A stretch of DNA of 64,000 nucleotides from the NCBI GenBank assembly GCA_947561715.1, contig OX387198.1:3906001-3970000 (forward strand). The letters are read 5' to 3'. Numbering within the stretch: position 1 is the first letter of the stretch; each line of letters starts with the position of its first letter. The position numbers were made by a program, and so were the translations under genes. The stretch is from Ascidia mentula (lineage: Eukaryota; Chordata; Ascidiacea; Phlebobranchia; Ascidiidae). Below, one piece after another: positions 49,101 through 60,294 of the stretch. The notes under the pieces are model-generated. The model ran no database searches, had not been told where the DNA came from, and saw only the letters and a program-made list of their open reading frames with translations.

Positions 49101-52100
49101 TAAGACATGACGTATTACCGGCCACTGGAGTGCTTTTCGAGGGTCATTTAAGTGGGTTTTTTACACCTGCCGCTTTTTGACATTCACGAGACGCCTTCGA
49201 GTGGAAATAAATTCGCATTTTGACATTTAGAATGGGCGAAGTGTCTTGTAGAGCGTCATATCAAAATATTCTATCTATGACGAGAGCTACGCGCGAAAGG
49301 ATCAATTCTAGAAAGTGAAACCGCGTAAAAACATCTATGTCTATAGTGTTTATGACGATCAGGACAATTTTAACAAGTTCCAATGAACTTGTGCGTAGCC
49401 CAAAAGTGTTGACAGAACGTAAATATAGTACATGTCCTTATATGGGTTTCGGCGAATACCGACTGGTTTTCTAGAGCCACTAAATTCACATGCGGTGAAG
49501 AAAGTACCATCCCTGCTTTTACACGCCGACCAGAAACATCGCAACAAAAGGGCGTTCTATGTTTGGCATTTTGCACTATACCTTAAGTGGCTGGGATCTC
49601 CTTTTGCCCCCAACGCCGCCTCAACCCAAAGGCAGACAAAAGAGAAAATCGCCACCAAGCACTGGGGGCAAAATAATACGACGGAGGGGTAGCGGACGAA
49701 ACAGATCGGTCTTGTAACGCATCGAATTAACATTCCTTCAGCGGGCCTTGCACGAAACGCGCGCGATGCTACCGTATTGCAATAGTACAACAGCGCTTCG
49801 GAGTTTGAGAAAAATCCGCTTCGATCCCTTTTGCCAGTATTCAAAGCGCGTTTTAAACCGGGAGAAAGTCTGGGTTTCCTCCCACCTCAAACGGTTGTTG
49901 CACCAGGATTTTCGTTCGGATTTGCCTCCTTGCGGCCAAGTCGAAGTGCAATAACACGTTTGAGGTTCATTGGCGGGCAGTGATGATTGTTTTTTTAGCA
50001 TTTGAACATGGTTTCAAAGTATTTCTTTTATAAACAAATACAAAAATGTTTTGCGTTATTTTTTCATGTTATTCCCATATTTTGCTTATGGCTGGGAGAG
50101 TTCCAAGTTAATAAAGTTAATGAAAGTAAACAACTCGTACTCGCGCGTCTGAAGTTATTAGCGGAATATTATCAAAAAATCACAAAAAAAAATTCAACCA
50201 GTTGCAAAACACCTCGTCTTTCACGTAGATTTGGCAAAAGTGGTGATTCGCTTTGGGCCGGAATCGGCGCATACAAAGTGACCAAATATGGCAACGGTCC
50301 GGAGCGCTTCAAACAGATGCCAGCTAATCTATTAATGCACAGTTTAAGCCGCGTGCACACGGGAGCACAAGGGGCGGTGCGTTCGACCCGAACCGGACCG
50401 TCCAACTGCGGACTGCGGCACAAAAGAACTCAAGTAACACCAAAACACGGCGTTCATTGCGTTCCAAGTTGCCCTTGCACACATTAGGGTATCGTTCAAC
50501 GGCCAAAAGTAAAATAAACTTTAATGCAACAAAGACGATTAATCAGATAAAGATGCCTTTAATCACAAAGGCGGGTCAAAATCTGTATGTTTCGGGTGAA
50601 ATCGAAGTTTGGATTAGACTTTAATTCGCCACCAATCACAAACAGTTGGCATCAATCACACCGACTAGCGATTGTGACCTCACAATGCCACGGGTTGTCG
50701 TCAAAACAGCGTTTAAATCGAGGCGACAGAGGGCGTTCGTAACGCGAGCGCACTCGTTTTGTGTGAAACAATCGAGCTTAAGACAACACAACAACCTGGA
50801 GGCGGAGAATTACAAGTCGGGGTGTCGTTTTCAGTGGGCGACTGACCAAACGTTTGTTTGTGAGACGTTGGGTAGAAGGGGTGGGGGGTAAACAGGACTA
50901 CGGGTTCGTGCGGCCGACCAGCGGGCCGAGTGTAATCCACGGCGCGAGGAAGAAAACGCCAGGCCTGGTTTCCGGCGGCACCCTGGGAAAGTTTTTTGTT
51001 TGTTTAACTCATTAACGCTGTGCTGTGCGCGCCCTGTCGGGACGATCCGAATTGTCAGGGCACATTATCGCGTCATAAAGGCATCAAACGCGACCGCTGG
51101 TGATAGGGGCTGTCCCTATCTGTTGTCCATCCATTTCGCGACGAAACACACCTTCTTCAACATAACGGCCTCCCCGGTGTCTCTATTGTATTTGGCCTCG
51201 ATTCGAAATAGCTGGGCGACGACCGTCTTTTCCAGGCGCCTAATTCATTTATAAATAGGCACAGGGATTAGTTTTAATGTGAGGCAAACCCAGAACACCT
51301 GGGACTCCAACAATATTGGGAAATAATGAAGCGCGCAGTAAACGAAATGCTTTAATAATGCCAAAATCCGAACAGTATTACAAGTTAGGCATCAATGTCA
51401 AACACGGAAACTAAAAGACTGCTGTTTCCCAAGGCAACTTACACATAACTAATGCATACTCGCCCATGCAAACCAACTTAGGAGAAAATGACAAAATAAT
51501 CAACGTCCCTCCCTTTCGAATCAACAGCACGTCTATGGGCATCAGAGGCATTTCAATAAGGACTCATCCCGAGCATTACGTGCGATAAACGTTCGGCCCC
51601 ATCCGCCCGCTTGGCAACGGCGAATTAATTACTGCTGACGTCACGTTGGGATTTGGCGCACTTATGGCATGCCGCATGATGGCGCATCGCCAGACGCTCT
51701 GTGGTGTTAAGAAATTTAATTGAATTTATAAGTGACTCCATGCGTCATAACAGGGTTGGGTTTTATTCGTTTGCGTTTGGGTTCAACATAAATTCGAATG
51801 CAAACAAAACTGGAAGTTTAATTTATGTACGTTGTGTTAGGGAAACTAGCTAACAAATATTGCAAGCCAATTTATACCAATTCATCATAAACGGCGTTTT
51901 TAAACAAATATATTTTTCTCCAATAAATTTTGCCACGTACAGCAAAACAAACAGAACCTAGATCAACAAATTCTACAGCCCTTAAAGTTGCATTTCAAAC
52001 TCAAAACAACATTCCCTCAGCCAATACACATCCGCAAAATGTTTGATTCTTCTGTTTGCTTGGCAACGCAGCGCCCTACCGACCCGTATACGCATGTCAA

Positions 52101-54477
52101 ATATCTGTTGTCGTTGCACCTGACGCAAAACCCGTTATCTCAACGTTGACAAACTCGCACTTGCGCACCTGTGACCCAATTCTGTCGCGTTCGTTTGGCG
52201 GCGGTGCCCCACATTAAAACCAATGAGGGTTGGACATACTTTTGACAACAGAATTAACGATTGCGACATAAAAGTGGACCACGTGATGACTTGTTGACCG
52301 CTTTGCTTTTAATGGCGAGTAAGTTTTGCGGGAAGTTTCTCAGTGCAAACATAAATTACCCCCCTTACCCTCCAAACCTCATGCATCCAAACAACGCGCA
52401 CGGAGGCTTTGGCGTGCTTGGCCGGGGTGCGGCCGCCCTCAGGCTGAAATAGAGCGCAACAGAGGCGGAAAGAAAATAAAAAAGATCGACAAAATATTGC
52501 ATGCAAGCACACTACGTCCGACTCGCTGCAACTGATCTTATCAAGCCCGCCGGACCCAAGCACTTTCACCCTTACTCCCGGGGGCCTTTGCACGCAACGA
52601 CAAGTTTAGAAACACTGGGACGCGGGAAGAAACAGTCGCTTTAATCCGGGGCTGCTCAGGCTTTGCAAGAGACTCGCACGCAGTGTCAGGAATGTCAAAC
52701 TTTCTGTGCGGATTTTGCCCATTTTCCGTAGAATTTCGTTTTTCATTTGCGGTTCGTAATTGTTTTTATTGCGTTTTTAATAATGTTACCTAAGTTCTTA
52801 ACAGCACGACCGTTTGATATTTCAAGACATTCACAGATTCATTTCTTGACGTAACTTTGCAAGGAAATTAAATTATTCGTTCCATATTTGTTGCATAAAA
52901 GAAGTTTTTTTTTTGTTGCAGCCACCGTCGAAATAAAAGCGGTTCACGAAGGTGGAGTTGTACGAATATTTGGAACAGCCGCAGAAAAATACCTCGCCAT
53001 GACCGACGCCGGCCACCTATACGGCTCGGTAAGTGAAGTTTTACGAAGAAAAAATATATCTTAACAGACTTTGGAGATTGATTATCATTATTTTTAAACG
53101 CAAAAGTAGTAAGTCGTGACATAATTAACGAACAAATCCCAACAAGTTTTTCATAATTTGCCCCAAAGCGTTTCATAAAGTATTACGTCAGAGCAAGAAA
53201 AAAGACAGAAACACTAAACAAATTCTTCTAACATTGCCTGACACACTTTTAACCACTACAATTTAACTGGCCCAGTTAAAAAGCTTAGCGGAAAACAACA
53301 AATATAGACGGGAGTTTTGAGCTCCTTTTCGCGCTTTAATTGGATTAGACTTGTGGCTTTTGTTAAACCTTCCAAGGTATTTTGGGGCAATAAGAAGTTC
53401 AATGTGACTGTTCGTATTGGGTGAATATTCGCGCTTAGCTAAAAATAAAAAAGCCTAACTTGACGCATTTGTTAACTTATAGTACTGTGCACGAAATGCC
53501 ACTCGACTGATATACATTGAAACCAAAATACACGGTTGCCTAAAACAAATTGAAAAGCCAAACAAGCAATTATTCATAACAGTCCATCAGCAAAACCTAA
53601 AACTGGATATTTAATTGAGCTGTTAACTTCTTGCGGCAACGACATCATTACACACAATTAAATTTCCGAAATCGAAGATAGTAATGAGAAACGTGTGTGG
53701 CATCAAAACGTCAAAGGTTTGTTTTGAACGCCTTCCTGGGTCAACCACCGAAATCGTTCCTTTCGTGCAAACAAATCGCAAAACGAATCCGCTTTGATCG
53801 GTGGCGGCCATTTTCTGCTGTCGGCCGCGCCTCGCTATTTCACGCATTCTGGAAATGAGAAATGCTAATTGTTTTCAAGTCGGTGGAGGCCGGAAAAAAC
53901 GTGAGGCGGCGATTTTTTCACGTATTCGTCGCCTGTGACGCGGATGACTCGGCAATACGTGTGGCCCCAAATCTGCCGTGGAAACACGCCAGTGACACGT
54001 TGGCTTAGCATTGCGCAAATTTTGTTTCCCCTGTTAATCGGTTCAGGCCCGCGTCTCGCTATTTGAACTCCAAGCGCCAGCGAAGCTGCAACTTAACTGC
54101 CCCATCTAGCGGCAACAAAATTTGATTGCGAGACTGACGTATCCAGGGCTCTTACTCCTGGGTAATTGTGTATGTGCCAAAAATATTCCTGTTGAATTCG
54201 AAAGTCAATCACCAAACATTGATATCTTTTTGAGTTATAAACAGCATTTTGTCTACTTCCGCAGAGTGAATATAACCCCAGGTTATGCGACTTCGTGGAA
54301 GTGGTGCAACCAAACTTCTATAACACCTACCACTCTCGTGCGCAACCTAGCGGATGGCGGCGGCGGAGGCGAAACAAGAAGTGGTATGTGGCGCTGAACA
54401 AATCCGGAAAACCCCGAAAGGCAAGCAGCGCGCGCGTCGACCTGCCGTCATCGTGGTTTCTTCCCACCGAACTGTGA
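43113..54477 (+). CDS. Fibroblast growth factor, secreted type with long N-terminal pro-region
   Basis: Exons 43113-43743, 52922-53028 and 54265-54477 join with phases 1 and 0, the classic FGF three-exon layout, to give 316 aa. The beta-trefoil core starts near residue 183 (RRLSSKTGFYLEIRADGSV), continues through VRIFGTAAEKYLAMTDAGHLYGS and ends YNTYHSR, KKWYVALNKSGKPRK, SSWFLPTEL. WRRRRRNKK is a likely heparan-sulphate contact. FGFs signal through FGF receptor tyrosine kinases. Residues about 38-52 are hydrophobic and would serve as a signal peptide or anchor with a long N-terminal lead. RKRR (170-173), just before the core, is a furin-type site. The YNTY and WYVALNK parts recall FGF3/7/10/22 and FGF4/5/6, while the GFYLEIRADG part recalls FGF1/2. 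I leave the subfamily open. The second exon (107 nt) is close to the usual 104 nt. Confidence 0.9.
43192..43598. promoter_or_regulatory. Cluster of five perfect TGACGTCA octamers in FGF exon 1
   Basis: The palindromic CRE/ATF octamer occurs at 43192-43199, 43414-43421, 43427-43434, 43561-43568 and 43591-43598, all inside the coding exon. Four encode variants of [MVL]TS and one ADVT. About 0.006 would be expected in 407 bp of random sequence. CREB/ATF/AP-1 family proteins bind this octamer; use in vivo is unknown. Confidence 0.55.
43744..52921 (+). other. FGF intron 1, 9.2 kb
   Basis: The donor is A|gtaagtcg and the acceptor tttttgttgcag. It is by far the longest intron in a window where most are below 1 kb. 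Open frames such as 44269-44658 and 50002-50487 have no recognisable family. It is CpG-richer than the flanking housekeeping loci and has one TGACGTCA at 51636 and a small tandem duplication at 47910-47961. Intronic enhancers are plausible but not shown. Confidence 0.7.
47910..47961. repeat. Exact 24-bp direct duplication
   Basis: A 24-bp unit starting CCCATCCGCACTC occurs at 47910-47933 and 47938-47961, identical in all positions, with period 28. This is a recent local tandem duplication inside FGF intron 1. Confidence 0.85.
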
Positions 54478-54865
54478 GAGGTCACGTGAACCTCGCCCTC
54501 TCACCCCCACAACCTCGCCTACAAACCACTACTGCGAAGCCCGACCACGCCGCGAGGAGAAACACACACACAAGAATAAGCCCATAAAAGAACAACGCAA
54601 GAAATATGACTGACACGTCACCGTGAGTGTCACTGACAAACTATGACGCAACCTGCTGCGCAGTCAAGGGAAACCGGGATGCATGACAAATTAACTCTAT
54701 ATAACCACGTACCATGAAACACCCTTGTGTTGTAAAACAACTTGGCATTTCGGTCACACAACAAATTAAGATATTTCACCGTTCTCGACTTTCTTCGTTG
54801 TGGTATGAAATGTTTGTCTGTTCATACGTCGTAAACTGGTACCTATACGAACGCCTACAAGCATT

Positions 54866-54871
54866 AATAAA
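54866..54871 (+). terminator. Poly(A) signal candidate of the FGF gene
   Basis: AATAAA lies about 390 nt after the FGF stop codon and is the first canonical signal I noticed downstream of it. It would give a 3'UTR of about 0.4 kb. Confidence 0.55.
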
Positions 54872-54889
54872 TGTCTTTCGTCAAATTGC

Positions 54890-57540
54890 ACCTATCTTCA
54901 AAGTTTTTAAGTGTTTTTGTCGTCTTTTCATATATTCCTTTTCATATAAGTTTTCGTCGTCCTTCATATGACCTTCACTCAAACATTCGCAAACCTTCCT
55001 CTTCTTCAATCACTATTCTCACAGCGTCCGTTTTACCGTCCAACTCCCTTCGTCATGCCTCCAGTCCCAGCGCAGGGAGGTGAAACTTCTGTAGCGTATT
55101 GCCCCATTATTACGTCACAAACGGGTTCGACGCACGGGCCATCGGGTCGGGAAGTTACGCACTCACACACTTTATAACAGCACACAACATTATGTGCCAT
55201 ACACATTGCGTATTCCGCATATTACAGTAGAAGTAAACAAAGAAACAAAACACCTGTACGCAGTCACACCATCATCATATAAAAACCCCGATGATATCTG
55301 TTTTGGATTGATAAACAACTAATGAACGCAATACGAAACGACTGGGCATCCAACCCGATCGCTGACACAAAACGAAACAATGCCCGTTGTGACGTGATAA
55401 TGAACTCCATTTCACGTCCAACTCACCTTCAAGCGACAATCTACCTTACTGGTATTTAATGCAACAATCAGTATTGTGTTTGTAACATTGTTGGTGCTAT
55501 GTTATGATGGAACGCAGAACCAATAATAAACATAAAAAATGTCGTTCCTTTTGGAGATTTTTTCAGAAATGATTTAGTTGCAGAAATGTCAACAGAATAG
55601 TCGGCACTCTGATCTTTACCATGCACAAAGCGGCAATTAACACTAGAATAGTGATGCAGTTCACATAAGCCTGCATAAAACACCACACGAATCTGGTATA
55701 TGTAAGATGGTGATTTCTTTCCTGGGTTCAGGCTTTAACAATAAAAATTGGACTACATCTCAGTACGTTTATGAAAAAGATCAATCGTTAGCATAGCACA
55801 CCGGAAAAGATAACAACACAAAAAAATCTTACCTTCCATTCCCCCGTCCAAGCAAAATTGCAATTCACATAAATTTTACCAGTTAGTTTCTCAGTAGGAG
55901 TGCATGCTAAACTGATTCAAAATATAAAATAGTGTTTTCAAAATATTCTAATATAACAAATGTCATAGTGACGTGTAAATACGTCATAATGTATTTCTAT
56001 ATTAACAGTCTCACGGCACAAACAATGAATATTTAAAACTTAATCTGGCATAGAGGCCCATACGGTCTTTCGTAGAAGCAGGAAAAGGTTATTTATTCTA
56101 AAAAAAATCCTGTTTCACCATGAAACTTATTTCAAACATACATTCGACTGCAAATAGTAATTTTCTTTCGGAGCGTAAGTAGCATTTGCGTCAATGGGTC
56201 TGACGTCGCAATGTTCCAAGTAAAGATTGGCTAAAAATGCATTGATGTAGAATAGATGGAAGTTCTTCAATAAAATGCGTGTAGCGCAGCGGTAAATTCT
56301 TTTGAGGGACAAATTTTACGTTTAAGCAAAGCAAAAAGTATCGAGAGTATTGGTACCAAGCAACAAAAAAACGAAAATTAATGTTTAGGGGGAAATCGAC
56401 TTCGGTTAACTGCCAGACGCGCTGTATTTACCGCTGCGGTACAATAAAGCATTTTATCAAAGAACTCCTGTTACATTTTCAGCCAATCTTTACCTGCAGC
56501 AATGTGACGTCACACCCATTGATGTAAGAAGCATAAATAGTAGAAACAATCGTCATAAAATAGATTACCTACCTATTTGTTAAATTCACTTTCATATTTG
56601 TAAACTGAGCTGGCATAAATCGTACTCAAAATGTTATGTGCGTACAGTAAAAATAACAAGAAAGTAACAGGGTTGTGTTGCAGCAGCAAACACAGTTCTA
56701 TGCTTAATGGTTTTGTGAGAAAAAGGCACAACATCGGCAAGCAAGCGAGAAGACACTTTTTTTGCCACCACGCTCGTAAAAGATGTGTTTTTTTTTATGA
56801 AACTTGCATGCCGCAGGTACTGCAAAACTGTGCACAGGCGCACGACGTCAGTTTGCCTCGAGGGAAGTGGGGGCCGAAATGTTTCCCTGGGGGGGCAGTA
56901 AAAACATTTGTCTTGCAAATGAATTTAATCTACAACATAACATCTTTAACAATACCCAGTACCATTAACTGTTTGGACCAAAACGTCTCAAACTGCCCAA
57001 TTTCGCCCATGCAACTGCTCGTGAAGCTGTTCCCATTCAGCCGTAAAATTATTAACCCATGCATCATTGGTCGCATTATGAAGTACTCTGTTAAGGTCGG
57101 GTCCACATTCACACTTTGCGCCGGCGGATTCTTCGTTTGTTTTAATGTCCCGAGCGTACGCCCGCACGCCGGCGTATAATGAAACAAACAAAGAATCCGC
57201 CGGCGCAAAGTGTGAAAAATTTCCTGCCGCCGAAACTTGCAATAGAAATAGTGATATGCGGTCTTGTCCCTAGGGGTTTTGGACTGTTAGCTGATGAAGA
57301 GACCAAAATTTAACGTTTCATCTGAACCTCCTATATTTGGATTTTATTATTACACAATTTTTAGCAAACTGTCCGCAAATTCATGTCAGAAAAAAAATAA
57401 AAACACCACGCAGGTATTGATAATTATCTACCACTCCATTTAACAAAGGACCAAATAAATAACAAGACAAAATATTAAAAAGTTGCATATTATCTTGTTG
57501 ACAACAGACTATTTTGGTTGTATTATTACAGAAGTAGCAC
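54890..57540. other. Intergenic between FGF and the ApaH-like phosphatase gene
   Basis: No gene is supported. The stretch lies between two convergent 3' ends. It contains a TGACGTCA at 56505 and the long hairpin at 57108-57216. Open frames around 56930-57242 on both strands mostly reflect that palindrome. Confidence 0.55.
57108..57216. repeat. 109-bp hairpin with 37-bp GC-rich arms
   Basis: Left arm 57108-57144 and right arm 57180-57216 are inverted repeats matching at 35 of 37 positions. The arm begins TTCACACTTTGCGCCGGCGG. The 35-nt spacer holds a further inverted pair (TACGCC ... GGCGTA), so the whole can fold as one extended stem or cruciform. It is far GC-richer than its surroundings. 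It may be a palindromic MITE, a foldback element or a structured RNA; no duplication of the flanks is obvious. Confidence 0.9.
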
Positions 57541-57547
57541 ATATATC

Positions 57548-57553
57548 TTTATT
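57548..57553 (-). terminator. Poly(A) signal candidate of the ApaH-like phosphatase gene
   Basis: TTTATT on + is AATAAA on -, about 185 nt after the phosphatase stop codon. A second minus-strand AATAAA overlaps the stop codon itself, and I consider it less likely to be used. Confidence 0.45.
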
Positions 57554-57738
57554 ATTGCTTAGCACACAAGGACGTAATGTAGCACTAAGTTGTCGTTATG
57601 AAATAAAAGTAATACTGTCAACAAGCAAAACAGTACAGTAATTTTACAAAAAGTCTATAAAAGCAGTCAATTCCTCATAATGTAAAAATAAGGCTTGATT
57701 AAATGAAAAAATCTGCATGTCGAAACAATGCAGTAAGT

Positions 57739-58659
57739 TTATTTCCTACTTCCATAGCCCACGTCCTTGTACACTTTCAATGGTTTGACGCTAATAATTT
57801 CTCTTTTAATAGTTTGGTCTCTGTTTTCAGATGGAATATTGGGCAAATGCAACAAAGCAGCAGTTAGTCTGCCTCCGTACACACAGCCAGTGTCAAGACC
57901 TGTGGAATGTCTGTTTAACTGAAGGCCCTCCACAGCGTCATGTCCAAAGTACACATGTTCAGGTCCTTGCCAGAGTGCTCCCCACAAACAACCGAAATAT
58001 TTTTTGTTACTTGGTCGGCACACTTCTCCATGGAAATCATCTTTTGCGTTAATAATACTCCGCATATTCATCACACTGTTGGGCTCCTGATCCTTGAGTG
58101 GCAAACCTGGCATCAACCCAGCATGGACAATGATGATGTTAAGGCAAGGTATGGATATTGTGTAAGGTAAATTTTTTAAAAAGTCCACATGTTCAGGGCG
58201 CAAAGCTCGAACCCATGCTTTGCATTCTTGTTCGGACACTTTTCCTTTGCAGTAATCATAGTAGAGAGTCAAGATCTTTTGATCATGATTGCCACGAACA
58301 GAGAACATTGAACATTTTGAGTTTATAACCTGCTCAAGCACTTCACTATTTTTCGGGCCTTTATTGACAAGATCACCAACAAAAATAGTGATAATATCCT
58401 TGTTAGTTCGACACTTTGCCTCATTTACTATAAGATCTATTTCGTCACAACACCCATGGACATCACCAACAATTAGCAAGTCTTTACCTTTCAAAACACT
58501 TTCATGAATCACTTTGTGGCGAATGAAAGGTTCAGTTTGATCCTGGAATCTTTGGTCGCTGTAAATATGTTTGCGGAATATATAGGGGGATACAAAAGAA
58601 ACTGTGTATGCTACAAGACTTGTCATGGTCTTTTCACAAACCTGTGCTACCTTAAACAT
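57739..58659 (-). CDS. ApaH-like phosphatase (ALPH), PPP-type metallophosphoesterase
   Basis: One exon of 307 codons gives 306 aa. The PPP-family metal motifs are all present: GDVHGC, GDLVNKGP, RGNHDQK, VHAGLMPG and FGHDAVEG. The ApaH-type ending GLDTGCVYGGRLTA is also present. Bacterial ApaH hydrolyses diadenosine tetraphosphate and can remove nucleotide caps. Eukaryotic ALPHs are scattered, absent from vertebrates as far as I know, and the trypanosome enzyme ALPH1 is an mRNA decapping enzyme. The substrate here is unknown. About 60 residues precede the catalytic domain, with a hydrophobic stretch (SLVAYTVSFVSPYIF) that may be a membrane or organelle-targeting segment. The coding exon starts right after a strong acceptor (TTTTTTTGCAG at 58669-58679). 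The first in-frame ATG is only 10 nt in, and an out-of-frame ATG comes just before it. No upstream coding exon was found. Confidence 0.9.
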   Translation of the reverse strand: MFKVAQVCEKTMTSLVAYTVSFVSPYIFRKHIYSDQRFQDQTEPFIRHKVIHESVLKGKDLLIVGDVHGCCDEIDLIVNEAKCRTNKDIITIFVGDLVNKGPKNSEVLEQVINSKCSMFSVRGNHDQKILTLYYDYCKGKVSEQECKAWVRALRPEHVDFLKNLPYTISIPCLNIIIVHAGLMPGLPLKDQEPNSVMNMRSIINAKDDFHGEVCRPSNKKYFGCLWGALWQGPEHVYFGHDAVEGLQLNRHSTGLDTGCVYGGRLTAALLHLPNIPSENRDQTIKREIISVKPLKVYKDVGYGSRK

Positions 58660-58679
58660 AACATTTTCCTGCAAAAAAA
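58660..58679 (-). promoter_or_regulatory. Splice acceptor at the 5' end of the phosphatase gene, possible spliced-leader site
   Basis: A T-run followed by GCAG on the minus strand sits 10 nt before the start codon of the ApaH-like gene and about 290 nt after the GTF2A2 stop. No candidate donor exon or canonical poly(A) signal was noticed in between. That is what an ascidian operon junction with trans-splicing would look like. A normal 5'UTR intron is the alternative. Confidence 0.45.
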
Positions 58680-58960
58680 TGTAATGGAACACATTTGTCA
58701 CACAAATTGGCAGATAAATGGTGGATACAAAAAACTCGGCTAGAAAAATGTTGCCCGCAGACAAAAACACAATTTACATGTATACACAAGAACACAACTA
58801 AATGACAACCAAACATTTTGCAATTAACTATATTATTATGTTTTCAACAATTCATGAACTCATAATTTTGGGACAAAAGAAGAAAATGTACCTCCAGAAA
58901 ATTCAATATGTAGATAATACCAAAATGCAAAAACAATAACCAGGCCACTCTAGCATTTCT

Positions 58961-59287
58961 TCATTCATCTTTAGTCGCTGCTGTCCTGCCATCACATGCA
59001 ACAATTTTCACCTTGTCAACCTTATTTCTTAACATACAGTCATTAAATTCAGCATTTTTCAATACAAATGTCCAAACATTGTCACAAAACCTGTAAGTGT
59101 TCAAATCTCCTTTAAAGACAACCTTGTTTCGGACCCTTGAAGACAATCCAAGATTTATTGCTTTGTCGAATTCCAACAGAACTCTAAGTGCAAGTTGTGG
59201 AGTTATTTGTTGACTTTGAATCAGTTCATCCAATGACTCTTGCAAGCTGTTTCCAAGTGTTGTGTTTCTATACAGTTGATAGCTCAT
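58961..59287 (-). CDS. GTF2A2: Transcription initiation factor IIA gamma subunit
   Basis: A single-exon frame of 108 aa. It is nearly identical to human TFIIA gamma over the N-terminal half ([40 protein letters not shown]) and the C-terminal beta-barrel ([26 protein letters not shown]). TFIIA gamma joins TFIIA alpha/beta to stabilise TBP on promoters in the nucleus. The ATG at 59287 is chosen because it gives MSYQLYRN, matching human MAYQLYRN. Length matches the family (human 109). The gene is divergent from the sirtuin gene and directly upstream of the ApaH-like gene on the same strand. Confidence 0.97.
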   Translation of the reverse strand: MSYQLYRNTTLGNSLQESLDELIQSQQITPQLALRVLLEFDKAINLGLSSRVRNKVVFKGDLNTYRFCDNVWTFVLKNAEFNDCMLRNKVDKVKIVACDGRTAATKDE

Positions 59288-60294
59288 GGTCACAATTATA
59301 TAGTAATGTTGCTTGAATGTTTTTTACAGAGTTTCTGACAAACAAATAATAATTTGAAATAACAACGATATTCTTAACACTGAAACTTGTGGTTTCAAAC
59401 CACAACAATAAACGACAAACACGTATACCTGTGGTTGTCAGAACTTTCTATATAGGCTACCCTTCCCAAAAATAACGTGGTACATTTTCGGATCGAAAAA
59501 ACTTATGTGCAGGGGGCAAGTTTATCAGAAATCCGCATGGAAAATAATAAACTATGATTTTACATGCGAAAATCGTTGGCTGGACTGCTCGGCGTTTGTC
59601 TGATAACATTTACCAGAAACAAATACTTTCCTTGCAAAATTTGTTTCAAATCTTGTTTCAAGTCACAACTATACCGATTACAAACCAAAATACCAACAAC
59701 AAGAAACAAATTTTGGACCACTGCAAATCTCACGAAGCAAAACTTGAGTCCGGACCAGAGGAAACCGAACCGTTGGTGCATAAACTGTTAAATTTTCTGT
59801 TAAATAAGGATTTTATGACCATTTGTATGAAAAATTAAATTAAATAATAACAAGATAGTTGACTTGATAAATTTCTTTATATATAAACCAAATAGGCATT
59901 TTTCGTAGTACCGGTGATATGGAACCGGGACTTGTTTTTTTCCATGTCAACAAGCGACGCAGCTCTGTGTTTTGTTGTCGTTCCGTCACACAGCGGGTTG
60001 ATTCATTTTCGTCGGTTGCTGTTGTTGTTATCCGAATGATTAATTATGTTATTACAGATATAACCATGTTCAATGTTTTTGGTTGCATGGTTATTTATTT
60101 ATGTGATGCAAAATTCTATTTACAGCTTATCTGTAAAAAGTAGTTATGGGCTTATTGCTTTGTTATTGTCAAAAATTTTATTTGGTTACATTTGAATTTT
60201 ACATAGTTAATGAAATACTATTCAGTTGTAGTTCTGCATGTAGGTATTTTTATTTGTTCAGTTCATATGCGATATAAAACTACTACAACTGTCT
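59288..60294. promoter_or_regulatory. Shared upstream region between GTF2A2 (-) and the sirtuin (+)
   Basis: This 1-kb head-to-head interval must contain both promoters. TATAAA at 60273-60278 precedes the sirtuin's first ATG by only 17 nt. If used as a TATA box it would start transcription near 60300, after that ATG. No coding exon is supported; a cysteine-containing frame around 59564-59791 has no family resemblance. Confidence 0.5.

Noticed and set aside
50002-50487. 161-codon open frame in FGF intron 1
   Set aside because: Long but with no family resemblance, and competing frames on the other strand; likely chance in GC-richer sequence.
55120-55140. tRNA B-box-like word GGTTCGACGC
   Set aside because: No matching A box or cloverleaf could be built around it.
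56930-57242. Overlapping open frames on both strands
   Set aside because: They are produced by the palindrome at 57108-57216, which reads similarly on both strands.
59554-59838. Frames in the GTF2A2/sirtuin interval, one with several cysteines
   Set aside because: No zinc-finger spacing or homology; lies in the shared promoter interval.
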